In this document: one piece after another, positions 8,373-16,562 of the stretch
How the letters are laid out: each line of letters starts with the position of its first letter
Position numbering within the stretch: position 1 is the first letter of the stretch
Origin: Mycolicibacterium litorale
GTDB taxonomy: Bacteria; Actinomycetota; Actinomycetes; Mycobacteriales; Mycobacteriaceae
DNA length: 64,000 nt
Assembly (NCBI GenBank): GCA_002007745.1
Contig: CP019882.1
Location: forward strand, 4,898,001 to 4,962,000
Direction of reading: 5' to 3'
Program-made: the position numbers and the translations under genes
The notes under the pieces: generated by a model
The model's database searches: none
What the model was told of the DNA's origin: nothing
What the model saw: only the letters and a program-made list of their open reading frames with translations

Positions 8373-9359
8373 CTAGTTGTACTGACCTGAGAGGTTAGGT
8401 ACGCGGGTGGCTGGTGGTTGGCCGCCGAGTGCGGTGTGGCCGCGGTGGTAATTGTAGGTGTGGAGCCAGCGGGGGAATTCCTCGCAGCGTTCGGCGTCGC
8501 TGCGGTAGAGACGGGCGTAGGCCCATTCATCGGCCAGGGTGCGATGGAATCGCTCCACTTTTCCGTTGGTTTGTGGCCGGTACGGGCGTGTGTAGCGGTG
8601 CTCGATGTCGCCAAGGGCGTCACGGAAGATGTGCGAGCGGTAGCAGGACCCGTTGTCAGTCAATACCTTTCGAACACTAAAGCCACATTCGTTGAACCAC
8701 GCGTTGGCGCGTAGCCAAAACGCTGCAGCGGTCTCTTTTCGTTCGTCAGCCAAGAGTTCGGAGTAAGCCAGCCGCGAGTAGGCATCCACAGCGGTATGCA
8801 GGAAGTGATACCCGCGCAGCAGGCGGCGGTTTCGGTGTTGTCCGGGATTCCTACCGGCTTGGGCGTTGCGGTTGCCGATCGTGCGTCCGAGCATGCGCCA
8901 GCCGCCCCCGGTGGGGATCTTGCCCAATTTCTTGACGTCGACATGAACAAGATCGCCGCATTGGGCTGATTCCATCCGCCGCACGACCTGGCCGGTCGCT
9001 CGGTCCAGCCAGCGCAATCGGGCCAGCCCGTAGCGGGTGAGCACGTTATGCACGGTCGAGACATTCAGGCCCAACAGGTAGGCGATCCGCGCCGGCCCCC
9101 AGCGGCGCAGCACACGTACCTTGATGATCCGCCGCTCGGTCCGAGTCGGCGTGCGGTTCGGACTGCGATGCGGACGCGAGCTGCGATCAACCATCCCGAC
9201 GTGCCCCTCCTCGCGGTAACGACCAGCCCAGCGACGGGCAGTGGTGGCCGAGACCTGGAACCGTTCAGCAGCACGTCGCAGCGGCCAACCCTCATCAACG
9301 ACACAACGAGCCAGCCGCAGACGGCCAGTTTCAGACAGCGGAGCATTACGGTGGACCAC
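8373..9359 (-). CDS. IS481 family transposase
   Basis: 328-residue transposase. N-terminal helix-turn-helix (about 8-55: LARCVVDEGWPLRRAAERFQ) with a second HTH near 75-110, then an rve-type DDE integrase core: first Asp in LVHVDVKKLG, second in VLTDNGSCYRS, Glu in NGKVERFHRTL. The start is GTG at 9359. The last sense codon and the TAG stop are formed across the element boundary: the TAG lies in the GCTAGT target duplication, so the element itself lacks a stop codon and obtains it from the CTAG target. Confidence 0.93.
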   Translation of the reverse strand: MVHRNAPLSETGRLRLARCVVDEGWPLRRAAERFQVSATTARRWAGRYREEGHVGMVDRSSRPHRSPNRTPTRTERRIIKVRVLRRWGPARIAYLLGLNVSTVHNVLTRYGLARLRWLDRATGQVVRRMESAQCGDLVHVDVKKLGKIPTGGGWRMLGRTIGNRNAQAGRNPGQHRNRRLLRGYHFLHTAVDAYSRLAYSELLADERKETAAAFWLRANAWFNECGFSVRKVLTDNGSCYRSHIFRDALGDIEHRYTRPYRPQTNGKVERFHRTLADEWAYARLYRSDAERCEEFPRWLHTYNYHRGHTALGGQPPATRVPNLSGQYN

Positions 9360-9463
9360 GAAGACCTCCGGAGTGAGTGGCGTTCCTAGACAGCTCGCAC
9401 TTCACTCGGAGGTCTTCGTCATGTCACCACGCCACGCCGTCACCAACGTCCATGGTCAGTACA
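8378..9463 (-). mobile_element. IS481-family insertion sequence, 1086 bp, with 6-bp target duplication
   Basis: The ends carry the imperfect-context inverted repeat TGTACTGACC (8378-8387) and GGTCAGTACA (9454-9463). GCTAGT flanks both sides (8372-8377 and 9464-9469) and is the target-site duplication. One transposase gene fills the element. A near-perfect inverted repeat (9359-9375 against 9398-9418, core CGAAGACCTCCG) lies between the right end and the transposase, partly over its start codon. The clean duplication and intact transposase argue for a recent, functional insertion. Confidence 0.92.
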
Positions 9464-9464
9464 G

Positions 9465-10934
9465 CTAGTTGGTCAGCGCGATGTACTTGGTGTCGAGGTA
9501 TTCCTCGATGCCCTCGTAACCGCCTTCGCGCCCGAAGCCGGATTCCTTGACCCCGCCGAACGGTGCGGCGGGATCGGAGATCACCCCGCGGTTCACCCCG
9601 ACCATGCCGGACTCGATGGCCTCGGCCACCCGCAGCGCCCGGTCCAGCGACTCGGTGTAGATGTAGGACGCCAAGCCGTACTCGGTGTTGTTGGCCGCGG
9701 CGACACCCTCTTCCTCGGTGTCGAAACCGATGATCGGGGCGACCGGTCCGAAGACCTCCTCGGTGAGGATGCGAGCGTTCGACGGCACATCGGTCAGCAC
9801 CGTGGCCGGGTAGAAGTTGCCCGGGCCGCCGGGCGCCTGCCCGCCGAGTGCCACCGTCGCACCCTTCTCCACCGCGTCGTCGACCAGTTCCTGCACCTTG
9901 GCCAGCTGCTTGGTGTTGACCAGCGGGCCGAGCTTGGCCGACGGGTCGAGCCCGTTGCCCAGGTTGACCTCGCCCATCCGCTTGACGAACTTGTCGGTGA
10001 ACTCCTCGATCACCGCGTTCGCGACGTGCAACCGGTTGGCCGCGGTGCAGGCCTCGCCGCCGTTGCGCATCTTGGCCAGCATCGCGCCTTCCACCGCGGC
10101 GTCCACGTCGGCGTCGTCGAAGACGACGAACGGCGCGTTGCCGCCGAGCTCCATCGAGGTGCGCAGCAGTTTGTCCGCAGACTGCGCCACCAGTGCCTTG
10201 CCCACACCGGTCGAGCCGGTGAAGGTGAGCTTGCGCAGCCGGCCGTCATCGATCAGGGCCTTGGTGACGTCGCCGGGATGGCTGGTCGGCAGCACCGAGA
10301 GCACACCCTTGGGCAGACCGGCGTCGTCCATCAGCTTGGCCAGCAGCAGCATGGTCAGTGGTGTTTCCTGCGCCGGCTTGACGATCATCGTGCAGCCCGC
10401 CGCGAAGGCGGGGCCGATCTTGCGGGTGCCCATGGCCAGCGGGAAGTTCCACGGGGTGATCGCATAGCACGGTCCGACCGGCTGCTTGGTGACGATGATG
10501 CGGCCGGTGCCGGCCGGCGACGGCGCGTAGCGCCCGCCGATGCGCACCGCCTCCTCGGCGAACCAGCGGAAGAACTCGGCGCCGTATTTGACCTCCCCCA
10601 TGCTTTCGGCGACGACCTTGCCCATCTCCAGGGTCATCAGCGTGGCGAGATCGTCGGCCTTGTCGATGATCGTTTCGAACACCGAGCGCAGGATCTCGCC
10701 GCGTTCGCGGGCCGGGGTGGCCGCCCACTGCGCCTGCACCGCACAGGCCGCGTCGAGCGCGGCGACCGCGTCAGCCGCCGTCGCGTCGGCCACCGTGGTG
10801 ATGACGTTGTCGTTCGACGGGTCGAACACCTCGAACGTCGACGAGCCGGTCCGCTCCTCACCACCGATCCACAGTCCGGTCGGAACCGACGCCAACAGCC
10901 GTTCAATGTCTGGAGAGCTCATACCCTCCATCAT
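9465..10934 (-). CDS. gabD: NAD(P)-dependent succinate-semialdehyde dehydrogenase
   Basis: 489-residue aldehyde dehydrogenase of the succinate-semialdehyde class, oxidising the aldehyde to succinate. Catalytic Cys296 lies in GGEACTAANR, general-base Glu262 in MELGGNAP, and the oxyanion Asn163 in TPWNFP. AAGGGG just upstream supports a start at 10934 or 10931; MSSPD at 10922 is possible. The TAG stop is part of the right copy of the GCTAGT duplication of the adjacent insertion sequence, which therefore inserted at the very end of this gene without changing the protein. The promoter lies in the 39-base gap to the divergent pgi gene. Confidence 0.9.
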   Translation of the reverse strand: MMEGMSSPDIERLLASVPTGLWIGGEERTGSSTFEVFDPSNDNVITTVADATAADAVAALDAACAVQAQWAATPARERGEILRSVFETIIDKADDLATLMTLEMGKVVAESMGEVKYGAEFFRWFAEEAVRIGGRYAPSPAGTGRIIVTKQPVGPCYAITPWNFPLAMGTRKIGPAFAAGCTMIVKPAQETPLTMLLLAKLMDDAGLPKGVLSVLPTSHPGDVTKALIDDGRLRKLTFTGSTGVGKALVAQSADKLLRTSMELGGNAPFVVFDDADVDAAVEGAMLAKMRNGGEACTAANRLHVANAVIEEFTDKFVKRMGEVNLGNGLDPSAKLGPLVNTKQLAKVQELVDDAVEKGATVALGGQAPGGPGNFYPATVLTDVPSNARILTEEVFGPVAPIIGFDTEEEGVAAANNTEYGLASYIYTESLDRALRVAEAIESGMVGVNRGVISDPAAPFGGVKESGFGREGGYEGIEEYLDTKYIALTN

Positions 10935-10973
10935 CTACCCCTTCGGCCATTTGTCCGCATTAGGGTTCGAGGA

Positions 10974-12623
10974 ATGACCTCCGACATTTCCGCCACACCT
11001 GAATGGAACGCTCTGCAGCGTCACCACGACCAGATCGCCGGGAAACACCTCCGGGAGTTCTTCGCCGACGACCCGGCCCGCGGCCGCGAGCTCACATTGC
11101 GCGTCGGCGACCTCTACATCGACTACAGCAAGCACCGGGTGACCCGCGAGACGCTGACGTTGCTGGTGGATCTGGCCCGCGCGGCGCACCTCGAGGAACG
11201 CCGCGACGCGATGCTGTCCGGTGAACACATCAACACCTCCGAGGACCGCGCGGTGCTGCACACCGCGCTGCGGTTGCCCCGCGACGCCGAGCTGGTCGTC
11301 GACGGCCAGAACGTGGTCGCCGACGTGCACGAGGTGCTGGACCGGATGGGCGAGTTCACCGACCGGCTGCGCAGCGGCGAGTGGACCGGAGCCACCGGTG
11401 AGCGGATCAAGACCGTCGTCAACATCGGCATCGGCGGCTCGGATCTGGGACCGGTGATGGTGTACCAGGCGTTGCGGCATTACGCCGACGCCGGTATCTC
11501 TGCGCGGTTCGTGTCCAACGTCGACCCCGCCGACCTGGTCGCCAAGCTGGATGGACTCGATCCCGCCACAACGCTTTTCATCGTGGCGTCCAAGACGTTC
11601 TCGACGCTGGAGACGCTCACCAACGCAACCGCCGCACGGCGCTGGCTCACCGACGCGCTCGGCGATGCCGCGGTGTCCAAGCACTTCGTCGCGGTGTCGA
11701 CCAACGCCAAGCTGGTCGACAGCTTCGGTATCAACACCGCCAACATGTTCGGGTTCTGGGATTGGGTGGGTGGCCGCTATTCGGTGGATTCGGCGATCGG
11801 CCTGTCGGTGATGGCGGTGATCGGCAAGGAGGCCTTCGCCGACTTCCTGTCCGGTTTCCATCTGGTGGACCGCCACTTCGCCACCGCGCCGCTGGAGCAG
11901 AACGCGCCGGCGCTGCTCGGGCTGATCGGGCTGTGGTACTCCGACTTCTTCGGCGCCGAGACCCGCGCGGTGCTGCCGTACGCCAACGACCTGTCTCGGT
12001 TCGCCGCGTATCTGCAGCAGCTGACCATGGAGTCCAACGGCAAGTCGGTGAAGGCGGACGGGACCCCGGTGACCACCCCGACCGGTGAGATCTTCTGGGG
12101 CGAGCCGGGAACCAACGGTCAGCACGCGTTCTACCAATTGCTGCACCAGGGCACCCGGCTGGTGCCCGCCGATTTCATCGGGTTCTCCGAGCCGACCGAC
12201 GATCTGCCCACCGCCGACGGGTCGGGCAGCATGCACGACCTCTTGATGAGCAACTTCTTCGCCCAGACCCAGGTGCTGGCGTTCGGGAAGACGGCCGAGG
12301 AGATCGCCGGGGAAGGAACACCCGAGAACGTGGTGCCGCACAAGGTGATGCCGGGCAACCGACCCTCGACGTCGATCCTCGCGACCCGGTTGACCCCGTC
12401 GGTGGTCGGCCAGCTGATCGCGCTCTACGAACATCAGGTGTTCACCGAGGGCGTGATCTGGGGCATCGACTCGTTCGACCAGTGGGGTGTCGAGTTGGGC
12501 AAGACGCAGGCCAAGGCATTGCTCGGGGTGATCACCAGCGACGGGTCGCCGGCCGAGCAGACCGACAGCTCGACCGACGAGCTGGTGCGCCGCTACCGCG
12601 AGGAACGCGGCCGGGTTCGCTGA
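10974..12623 (+). CDS. pgi: Glucose-6-phosphate isomerase
   Basis: 549-residue PGI interconverting glucose 6-phosphate and fructose 6-phosphate in the cytosol. Phosphate-binding VNIGIGGSDLGP is at about 147-158, SKTFSTLETLTN near 203, and both PGI signatures are present (GEPGTNGQHAFYQLLHQGT; LIALYEHQVFTEGVIWGINS-like segment with ID). GAGGA sits directly before the ATG. The neighbours SDR and Fpg-type glycosylase in convergent orientation match, from memory, Rv0946c-Rv0944 of M. tuberculosis. The last codons and the stop belong to a 31-bp sequence that is repeated 50 bases downstream. Confidence 0.97.
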   Translation: MTSDISATPEWNALQRHHDQIAGKHLREFFADDPARGRELTLRVGDLYIDYSKHRVTRETLTLLVDLARAAHLEERRDAMLSGEHINTSEDRAVLHTALRLPRDAELVVDGQNVVADVHEVLDRMGEFTDRLRSGEWTGATGERIKTVVNIGIGGSDLGPVMVYQALRHYADAGISARFVSNVDPADLVAKLDGLDPATTLFIVASKTFSTLETLTNATAARRWLTDALGDAAVSKHFVAVSTNAKLVDSFGINTANMFGFWDWVGGRYSVDSAIGLSVMAVIGKEAFADFLSGFHLVDRHFATAPLEQNAPALLGLIGLWYSDFFGAETRAVLPYANDLSRFAAYLQQLTMESNGKSVKADGTPVTTPTGEIFWGEPGTNGQHAFYQLLHQGTRLVPADFIGFSEPTDDLPTADGSGSMHDLLMSNFFAQTQVLAFGKTAEEIAGEGTPENVVPHKVMPGNRPSTSILATRLTPSVVGQLIALYEHQVFTEGVIWGIDSFDQWGVELGKTQAKALLGVITSDGSPAEQTDSSTDELVRRYREERGRVR

Positions 12624-12690
12624 GCCGCCAGGCGAAGCGAAGCCCGGCCGGCAAGCAGCGCCGGGTTCGCTGAGCCGCCAGGCGAAGCGA
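12610..12690. repeat. 31-bp direct repeat duplicating the 3' end of pgi
   Basis: Bases 12610-12640 and 12660-12690 are identical over 31 positions, spaced by 50 bp. The first copy holds the last codons and the TGA of pgi; the second is non-coding. This looks like a 50-bp tandem duplication of the gene end with later drift of the spacer. Confidence 0.85.
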
Positions 12691-12700
12691 GGCCTTTCCC

Positions 12701-12764
12701 GCGCGAGCAGACGCAAACGCACCCAACTCACGGCGTGTCGCGGCCCGTTTGCGTCTGCTCGCGC
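12701..12764. terminator. Bidirectional hairpin between convergent pgi and SDR genes
   Basis: A perfect 18-bp inverted repeat: GCGCGAGCAGACGCAAAC at 12701-12718 and its complement at 12747-12764, loop 28 bases. It lies between two converging genes and could stop transcription from both sides, though no U-run follows. The arm sequence GCGAGCAGACGCAAA is, from memory, frequent in intergenic spaces of mycobacteria. Confidence 0.55.
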
Positions 12765-12772
12765 AAGGGAGC

Positions 12773-13522
12773 TCAGCCGAAGAGCGTGGTGAACCGCGGT
12801 GGTAGCAGCCTCAGCACGGCGACCAGCGGAACCCACGGCCAGGCCGGCACGATCGCCCGCCCGGTTTCGCGTTCGATGGCGCTGACCATCTGGCGCACTC
12901 CGGTCTCGTTGTCCACCATCAGCATGGTGGTCTTCGACTTGGCGGTCATCTCCGACTCGATGTAGCCGGGCTCGATGACGGTGACCTTGATTGGCCCAGA
13001 GGCATACTCCCCGCGCAGGGATTCACCGAGCGAGGACACCCCGGCCTTACTGGCGGCATACGCCGCCTTGACGCCCGGCACTCCCTTGTTGCCCAGCACA
13101 CTCGAGATCAGCACCAGATGTCCGGAACCGGACTTGTTGAACATCTCCAGTGCGGTTTCGATCTGCACGAGCGCCGAGACCAGGTTGGTCTCGATGGTGG
13201 CCTTGTTGGCCCACAGCTTGCCCGACCCCAGCTGCGCGCCCTTCCCGATGCCGGCGTTGACGATGATCCGGTCGATGCCGCCGAGCTGGCCGGCGAGTTC
13301 GGCGAACACCTTGGGCACCTGGTCGTGATCGTCGACGTCGAGGGCGGCCACGGCGACGGTGATGTTCGGGTGGCGCTGGGTCAGCTCTGCGGACAGTTCG
13401 TCGAGACGGTCAACGCGACGCGCGCACAACGCCAGGTCACGTCCTTTGGCGGCGAACGCCCGGGCCATGCCTGCGCCAAGGCCGGAGCTGGCGCCGGTGA
13501 TGAGGATCCTCTGCCGGGTCAC
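12773..13522 (-). CDS. SDR family oxidoreductase
   Basis: 249-residue classical SDR with GASSGLG cofactor loop (about 10-16), NAGIG near 90, Ser in ISSVLG near 141 and YAASK near 155. CARR after the second strand (Arg residues) favours NADPH. The C-terminal RETGRAIVPAWPWVPLVAVLRLLP is hydrophobic and may anchor the protein to the membrane, as in related lipid-modifying SDRs. It ends next to the pgi hairpin and is followed upstream by the Fpg-like gene in the same direction. Substrate unknown; likely orthologue of M. tuberculosis Rv0945 by position. Confidence 0.85.
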   Translation of the reverse strand: MTRQRILITGASSGLGAGMARAFAAKGRDLALCARRVDRLDELSAELTQRHPNITVAVAALDVDDHDQVPKVFAELAGQLGGIDRIIVNAGIGKGAQLGSGKLWANKATIETNLVSALVQIETALEMFNKSGSGHLVLISSVLGNKGVPGVKAAYAASKAGVSSLGESLRGEYASGPIKVTVIEPGYIESEMTAKSKTTMLMVDNETGVRQMVSAIERETGRAIVPAWPWVPLVAVLRLLPPRFTTLFG

Positions 13523-13532
13523 CCGTGGGACG

Positions 13533-14387
13533 CTACTTCAACAGTTTCGACATCCGCCGATCGGCCAGCACCTTGCCGCCGGTCTGACAGGTCGGGCAGT
13601 ACTGAAACGACTTGTCCACGAACGACACCTCGCGCACGGTGTCCCCGCAGACCGGGCACGGCAAGCCGGTCCTGGCGTGCACCCGCAGTCCGGATCGCTT
13701 CTCCCCCTTCAGCGTTGCCGCCTGCTGTCCCACCGAACGCTGAACGGCATCGGTCAGCACCGAGATCATCGCGTCATGCAACGTGCCCAACTGGGCAGCG
13801 CTGAGCTTGTTGGCGGTCGCGAACGGGGACAGCTTCGCGACATGCAGGATCTCGTCGCTGTAGGCGTTACCGATCCCGGCGATGACCTTCTGGTCGGTGA
13901 TCACCGTCTTGATCCGGCCGCTGTGCGGCTTGAGGATGTCGGCGAGCTGTTCGGGGCCGAGATCGAGCGCGTCGGGCCCGAGGGTCGCGATGCCGGGGAC
14001 CTTGGCGGGGTCGTCGACGATCCACACCGCCAGCCGCTTCTGGGTGCCGGCCTCGGTCAGGTCGAATCCCTCGCAGCCGTCGAGGTGCACCCGCAACGCG
14101 ATCGGCCCCTTGCCGGGTTTGAGTGGGGCCGCGGACAGCTTGTCGCTCCACTTCAGCCAGCCGGCCCGGGACAGGTGGGTGACCAGCCACAGACCACCGG
14201 CCTGCATGCCGAGATACTTACCCCAGCGACCCGCGCCGGTCACGGTCTGCCCGTGCAACGCCGTCGACGGCGGATCGAACGTTTTCAGCACCGACAGTGC
14301 CGCGACGTCGACGCGACCGACGGTCTTGCCGACGGCATGCCGGCGCAGATGGTCGGCGAGCGCCTCGACTTCCGGCAGTTCAGGCAT
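13533..14387 (-). CDS. Fpg/Nei family DNA glycosylase
   Basis: 284-residue bifunctional base-excision glycosylase/AP lyase. The N-terminus MPELPEVEAL supplies the catalytic Pro2 (Schiff-base former) and Glu3, and the H2TH region contains IAGIGNAYSDEIL near 178. The zinc finger has Cys244, Cys247, Cys264 and Cys267. All catalytic elements are present, so this copy should be active. By position it corresponds to M. tuberculosis Rv0944, which I recall as a truncated Fpg2; here the gene is full length. Start fixed by the required MPELPE N-terminus. Confidence 0.93.
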   Translation of the reverse strand: MPELPEVEALADHLRRHAVGKTVGRVDVAALSVLKTFDPPSTALHGQTVTGAGRWGKYLGMQAGGLWLVTHLSRAGWLKWSDKLSAAPLKPGKGPIALRVHLDGCEGFDLTEAGTQKRLAVWIVDDPAKVPGIATLGPDALDLGPEQLADILKPHSGRIKTVITDQKVIAGIGNAYSDEILHVAKLSPFATANKLSAAQLGTLHDAMISVLTDAVQRSVGQQAATLKGEKRSGLRVHARTGLPCPVCGDTVREVSFVDKSFQYCPTCQTGGKVLADRRMSKLLK

Positions 14388-14396
14388 ACTCCCAGA

Positions 14397-16562
14397 TTAG
14401 AGGAGTTTCTCCACCGTGATCGGCAGGTCGGTGACTCGCTTGCCGGTCGCATTGAACACGGCGTTGGCGATCGCGGCCGGCACCCCCACGATCACGATCT
14501 CCCCCAGACCCTTGACCCCGATCGGATCGGCGATCGTGTCCTCGGCGGCGAGGAACTCGGCGTCCAGCTGCACGATGTCCGCATTCACCGGTACCAGGTA
14601 GTCGCTCATGTTGGCGTTGACGATGCGTCCGTCCCGATGGTCGACCTCGGTGGCTTCCAACAGCGCCATCCCGATTCCACCGACCATGCCGCCAATGGCC
14701 TGGCTATGGGCCAGCTTCGGATTGACCACCCGCCCCGCGTCGTAACAGCCGTACATCCGGCGGACCCGAACCAGGCCCAACGCTTCGTCGACGCCGACTT
14801 CGGCGAACACGGCGCCGTAGGCGTACATGGAGAACCGCTCGTCGGCGTCGTCGGGTGTCCAGGTCTGCCGGGAGTCCAGGCTCGGCCATCCGCGACGGTG
14901 CAGCAGGTCGCGGTAGGCCTCGGCGCGCGCCGGGTCGGTCGCCGCCATCCGGCCGTCTGTCACCGTGATGTCGTCGGGCCGCAGACCGGACAGCGGCGAA
15001 CCGGGATCGACCACCGCCAGCCGAATCATCTTGTCGCGCAGCATGACGCACACGTTGGCCACCGCCGAGCCGACGCTGGCCATGGTGCGGGAACCCGAAT
15101 GCGACGGCGCCTTGGGAAACATGCTGTCGCCCAATGCGAACCGGATTCGGTCCGCCGGTACGCCCAGCGCGTCGGCGGCGATCTGCGTCATCGACGTGTA
15201 GGTGCCCGGCCCCATGTCGCTGGTGGCGGTCTGGACGTCGACGCTGCCGTCGGCGTTGATCCGCGCGAGCACTTCGGCTTCGCTGCGGCTGGTGTGGTAT
15301 CCGGCCGCCGCCACACCGAACCCCACCAGCTGATCACCATCGCGGGTCGCGCGTGGGACGGGATCGCGCCGCGCCCAACCGAACCCGGCGGCACCGCGGT
15401 TGAGGCATTCGGTCAGCCGCCGGGTCGAGAACGGTAGGCCGGACGTCTGGTCGTGGTCGGGCTCGTTGCGCCGCCTCAGCTCGATCGGATCCATGCCGAG
15501 GCGGTGCGCCAGATCGTCGATCGCCGACTCCAGGGCGAACGTGCCGGTGACGGCGCCGGGCCCGCGCATGTAGGTCGGCAGGTTCACATCCAGCGGCACC
15601 ACGCGGTAGCGCGAGCGCATGTTCGGCGAGCTGTACATGAATTTCGGTGATGCGGTCAGGCCATCCTCGTAAAGGGCGTAACGCGCTGTCTCCGTGTGTC
15701 CTTCGTGAATGATGACGGCGATCGTGCCGAGCCGGTCAGACCCGAGCGCCAGCCGCTGCCGGCTGGTGGGCCGGTATCCGATGCCGCTGTACATCTGCTT
15801 GCGGGTGAGCACGAGTTTGACCGGCCGGCGGACCTGCCGCGCGGCGAACGACGCCAGCAGTTGGTGCGGCCAGGTCTGTCCGGCGCTGCCGAAGGCGCCA
15901 CCGACGAACGGGGAGATCACCCTGACCTGGTCGACGGGTACCCGGTTGGCTTTGGCGTGGGCTTGCTGCGCCGAGACGATGGACTGCACCTTGTCCCACA
16001 CGGTGAGCCGGTCCCCGTCCCAACTGGCGACGGTGGACGGCAGCTCCATCGGATTGTGGTGGTTGCGGGCGATGGTGTAGCTCCCGTCGGTGACGACGGC
16101 GGCCGAGCGCAAGGCGGCGTCCGGATCTCCGCGGGAGTAGTCCTTCTGGTTGCGACCCGGTTGGGGAACCGCTTGTGCCGCATCGATGTCGGTAAGCTGG
16201 GGCATCTGCGCATAACGCACGGTGACCAGCGTGGCCGCATGCGCTGCCGCGGCCAACGTCTCGGCCACCACCACCGCGACGGGCTGGCCGAAGAACGCCA
16301 CCTTGCCCGGATCGAACGGCAGCGTGACGCCGCCGAAGTCAGTGAGAACCCGGATCACGCCGGGATGTTTGGTGGCCTGCGCGGTGTCGATGCCCTCGAC
16401 GGTGCCGGTCGCGACGGTGCTGCACACCAGCACCGCGTGCACCAGGCCGGGCGCCGGATTGTCCGCGGCGTAGCGGGCCCGGCCGGTCACCTTCAATGTG
16501 CCGTCCACCCTGGGCATGGACTGGCCCACCACGGCGGCTGCGGTCCGCAACGGGCTCGTCAT
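14397..16562 (-). CDS. Molybdopterin-binding large subunit of a PaoC-like aldehyde oxidoreductase
   Basis: 721-residue xanthine-oxidase-family catalytic subunit that binds molybdopterin cytosine dinucleotide. The N-terminal RVDGTLKVTGRARYAAD is the family opener and the active-site base is Glu688 in GVKGLGEIV near the C-terminus. QTWPHQLLASFAARQ and LTRKQMY follow the PaoC pattern. The start at 16562 overlaps the preceding FAD-subunit stop (ATGA); longer upstream readings lack family similarity. With the next two genes it forms a heterotrimeric aldehyde dehydrogenase. No XdhC/MocA-type chaperone gene is nearby. Confidence 0.92.
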   Translation of the reverse strand: MTSPLRTAAAVVGQSMPRVDGTLKVTGRARYAADNPAPGLVHAVLVCSTVATGTVEGIDTAQATKHPGVIRVLTDFGGVTLPFDPGKVAFFGQPVAVVVAETLAAAAHAATLVTVRYAQMPQLTDIDAAQAVPQPGRNQKDYSRGDPDAALRSAAVVTDGSYTIARNHHNPMELPSTVASWDGDRLTVWDKVQSIVSAQQAHAKANRVPVDQVRVISPFVGGAFGSAGQTWPHQLLASFAARQVRRPVKLVLTRKQMYSGIGYRPTSRQRLALGSDRLGTIAVIIHEGHTETARYALYEDGLTASPKFMYSSPNMRSRYRVVPLDVNLPTYMRGPGAVTGTFALESAIDDLAHRLGMDPIELRRRNEPDHDQTSGLPFSTRRLTECLNRGAAGFGWARRDPVPRATRDGDQLVGFGVAAAGYHTSRSEAEVLARINADGSVDVQTATSDMGPGTYTSMTQIAADALGVPADRIRFALGDSMFPKAPSHSGSRTMASVGSAVANVCVMLRDKMIRLAVVDPGSPLSGLRPDDITVTDGRMAATDPARAEAYRDLLHRRGWPSLDSRQTWTPDDADERFSMYAYGAVFAEVGVDEALGLVRVRRMYGCYDAGRVVNPKLAHSQAIGGMVGGIGMALLEATEVDHRDGRIVNANMSDYLVPVNADIVQLDAEFLAAEDTIADPIGVKGLGEIVIVGVPAAIANAVFNATGKRVTDLPITVEKLL

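Noticed and set aside
10935..12836. 633-codon antisense frame over pgi
   Set aside because: No family features and no ribosome site; pgi is complete and certain on the other strand.
13359..15437. 692-codon plus-strand frame over the Fpg and molybdopterin genes
   Set aside because: Shadow frame crossing two genuine minus-strand genes; low-complexity composition.
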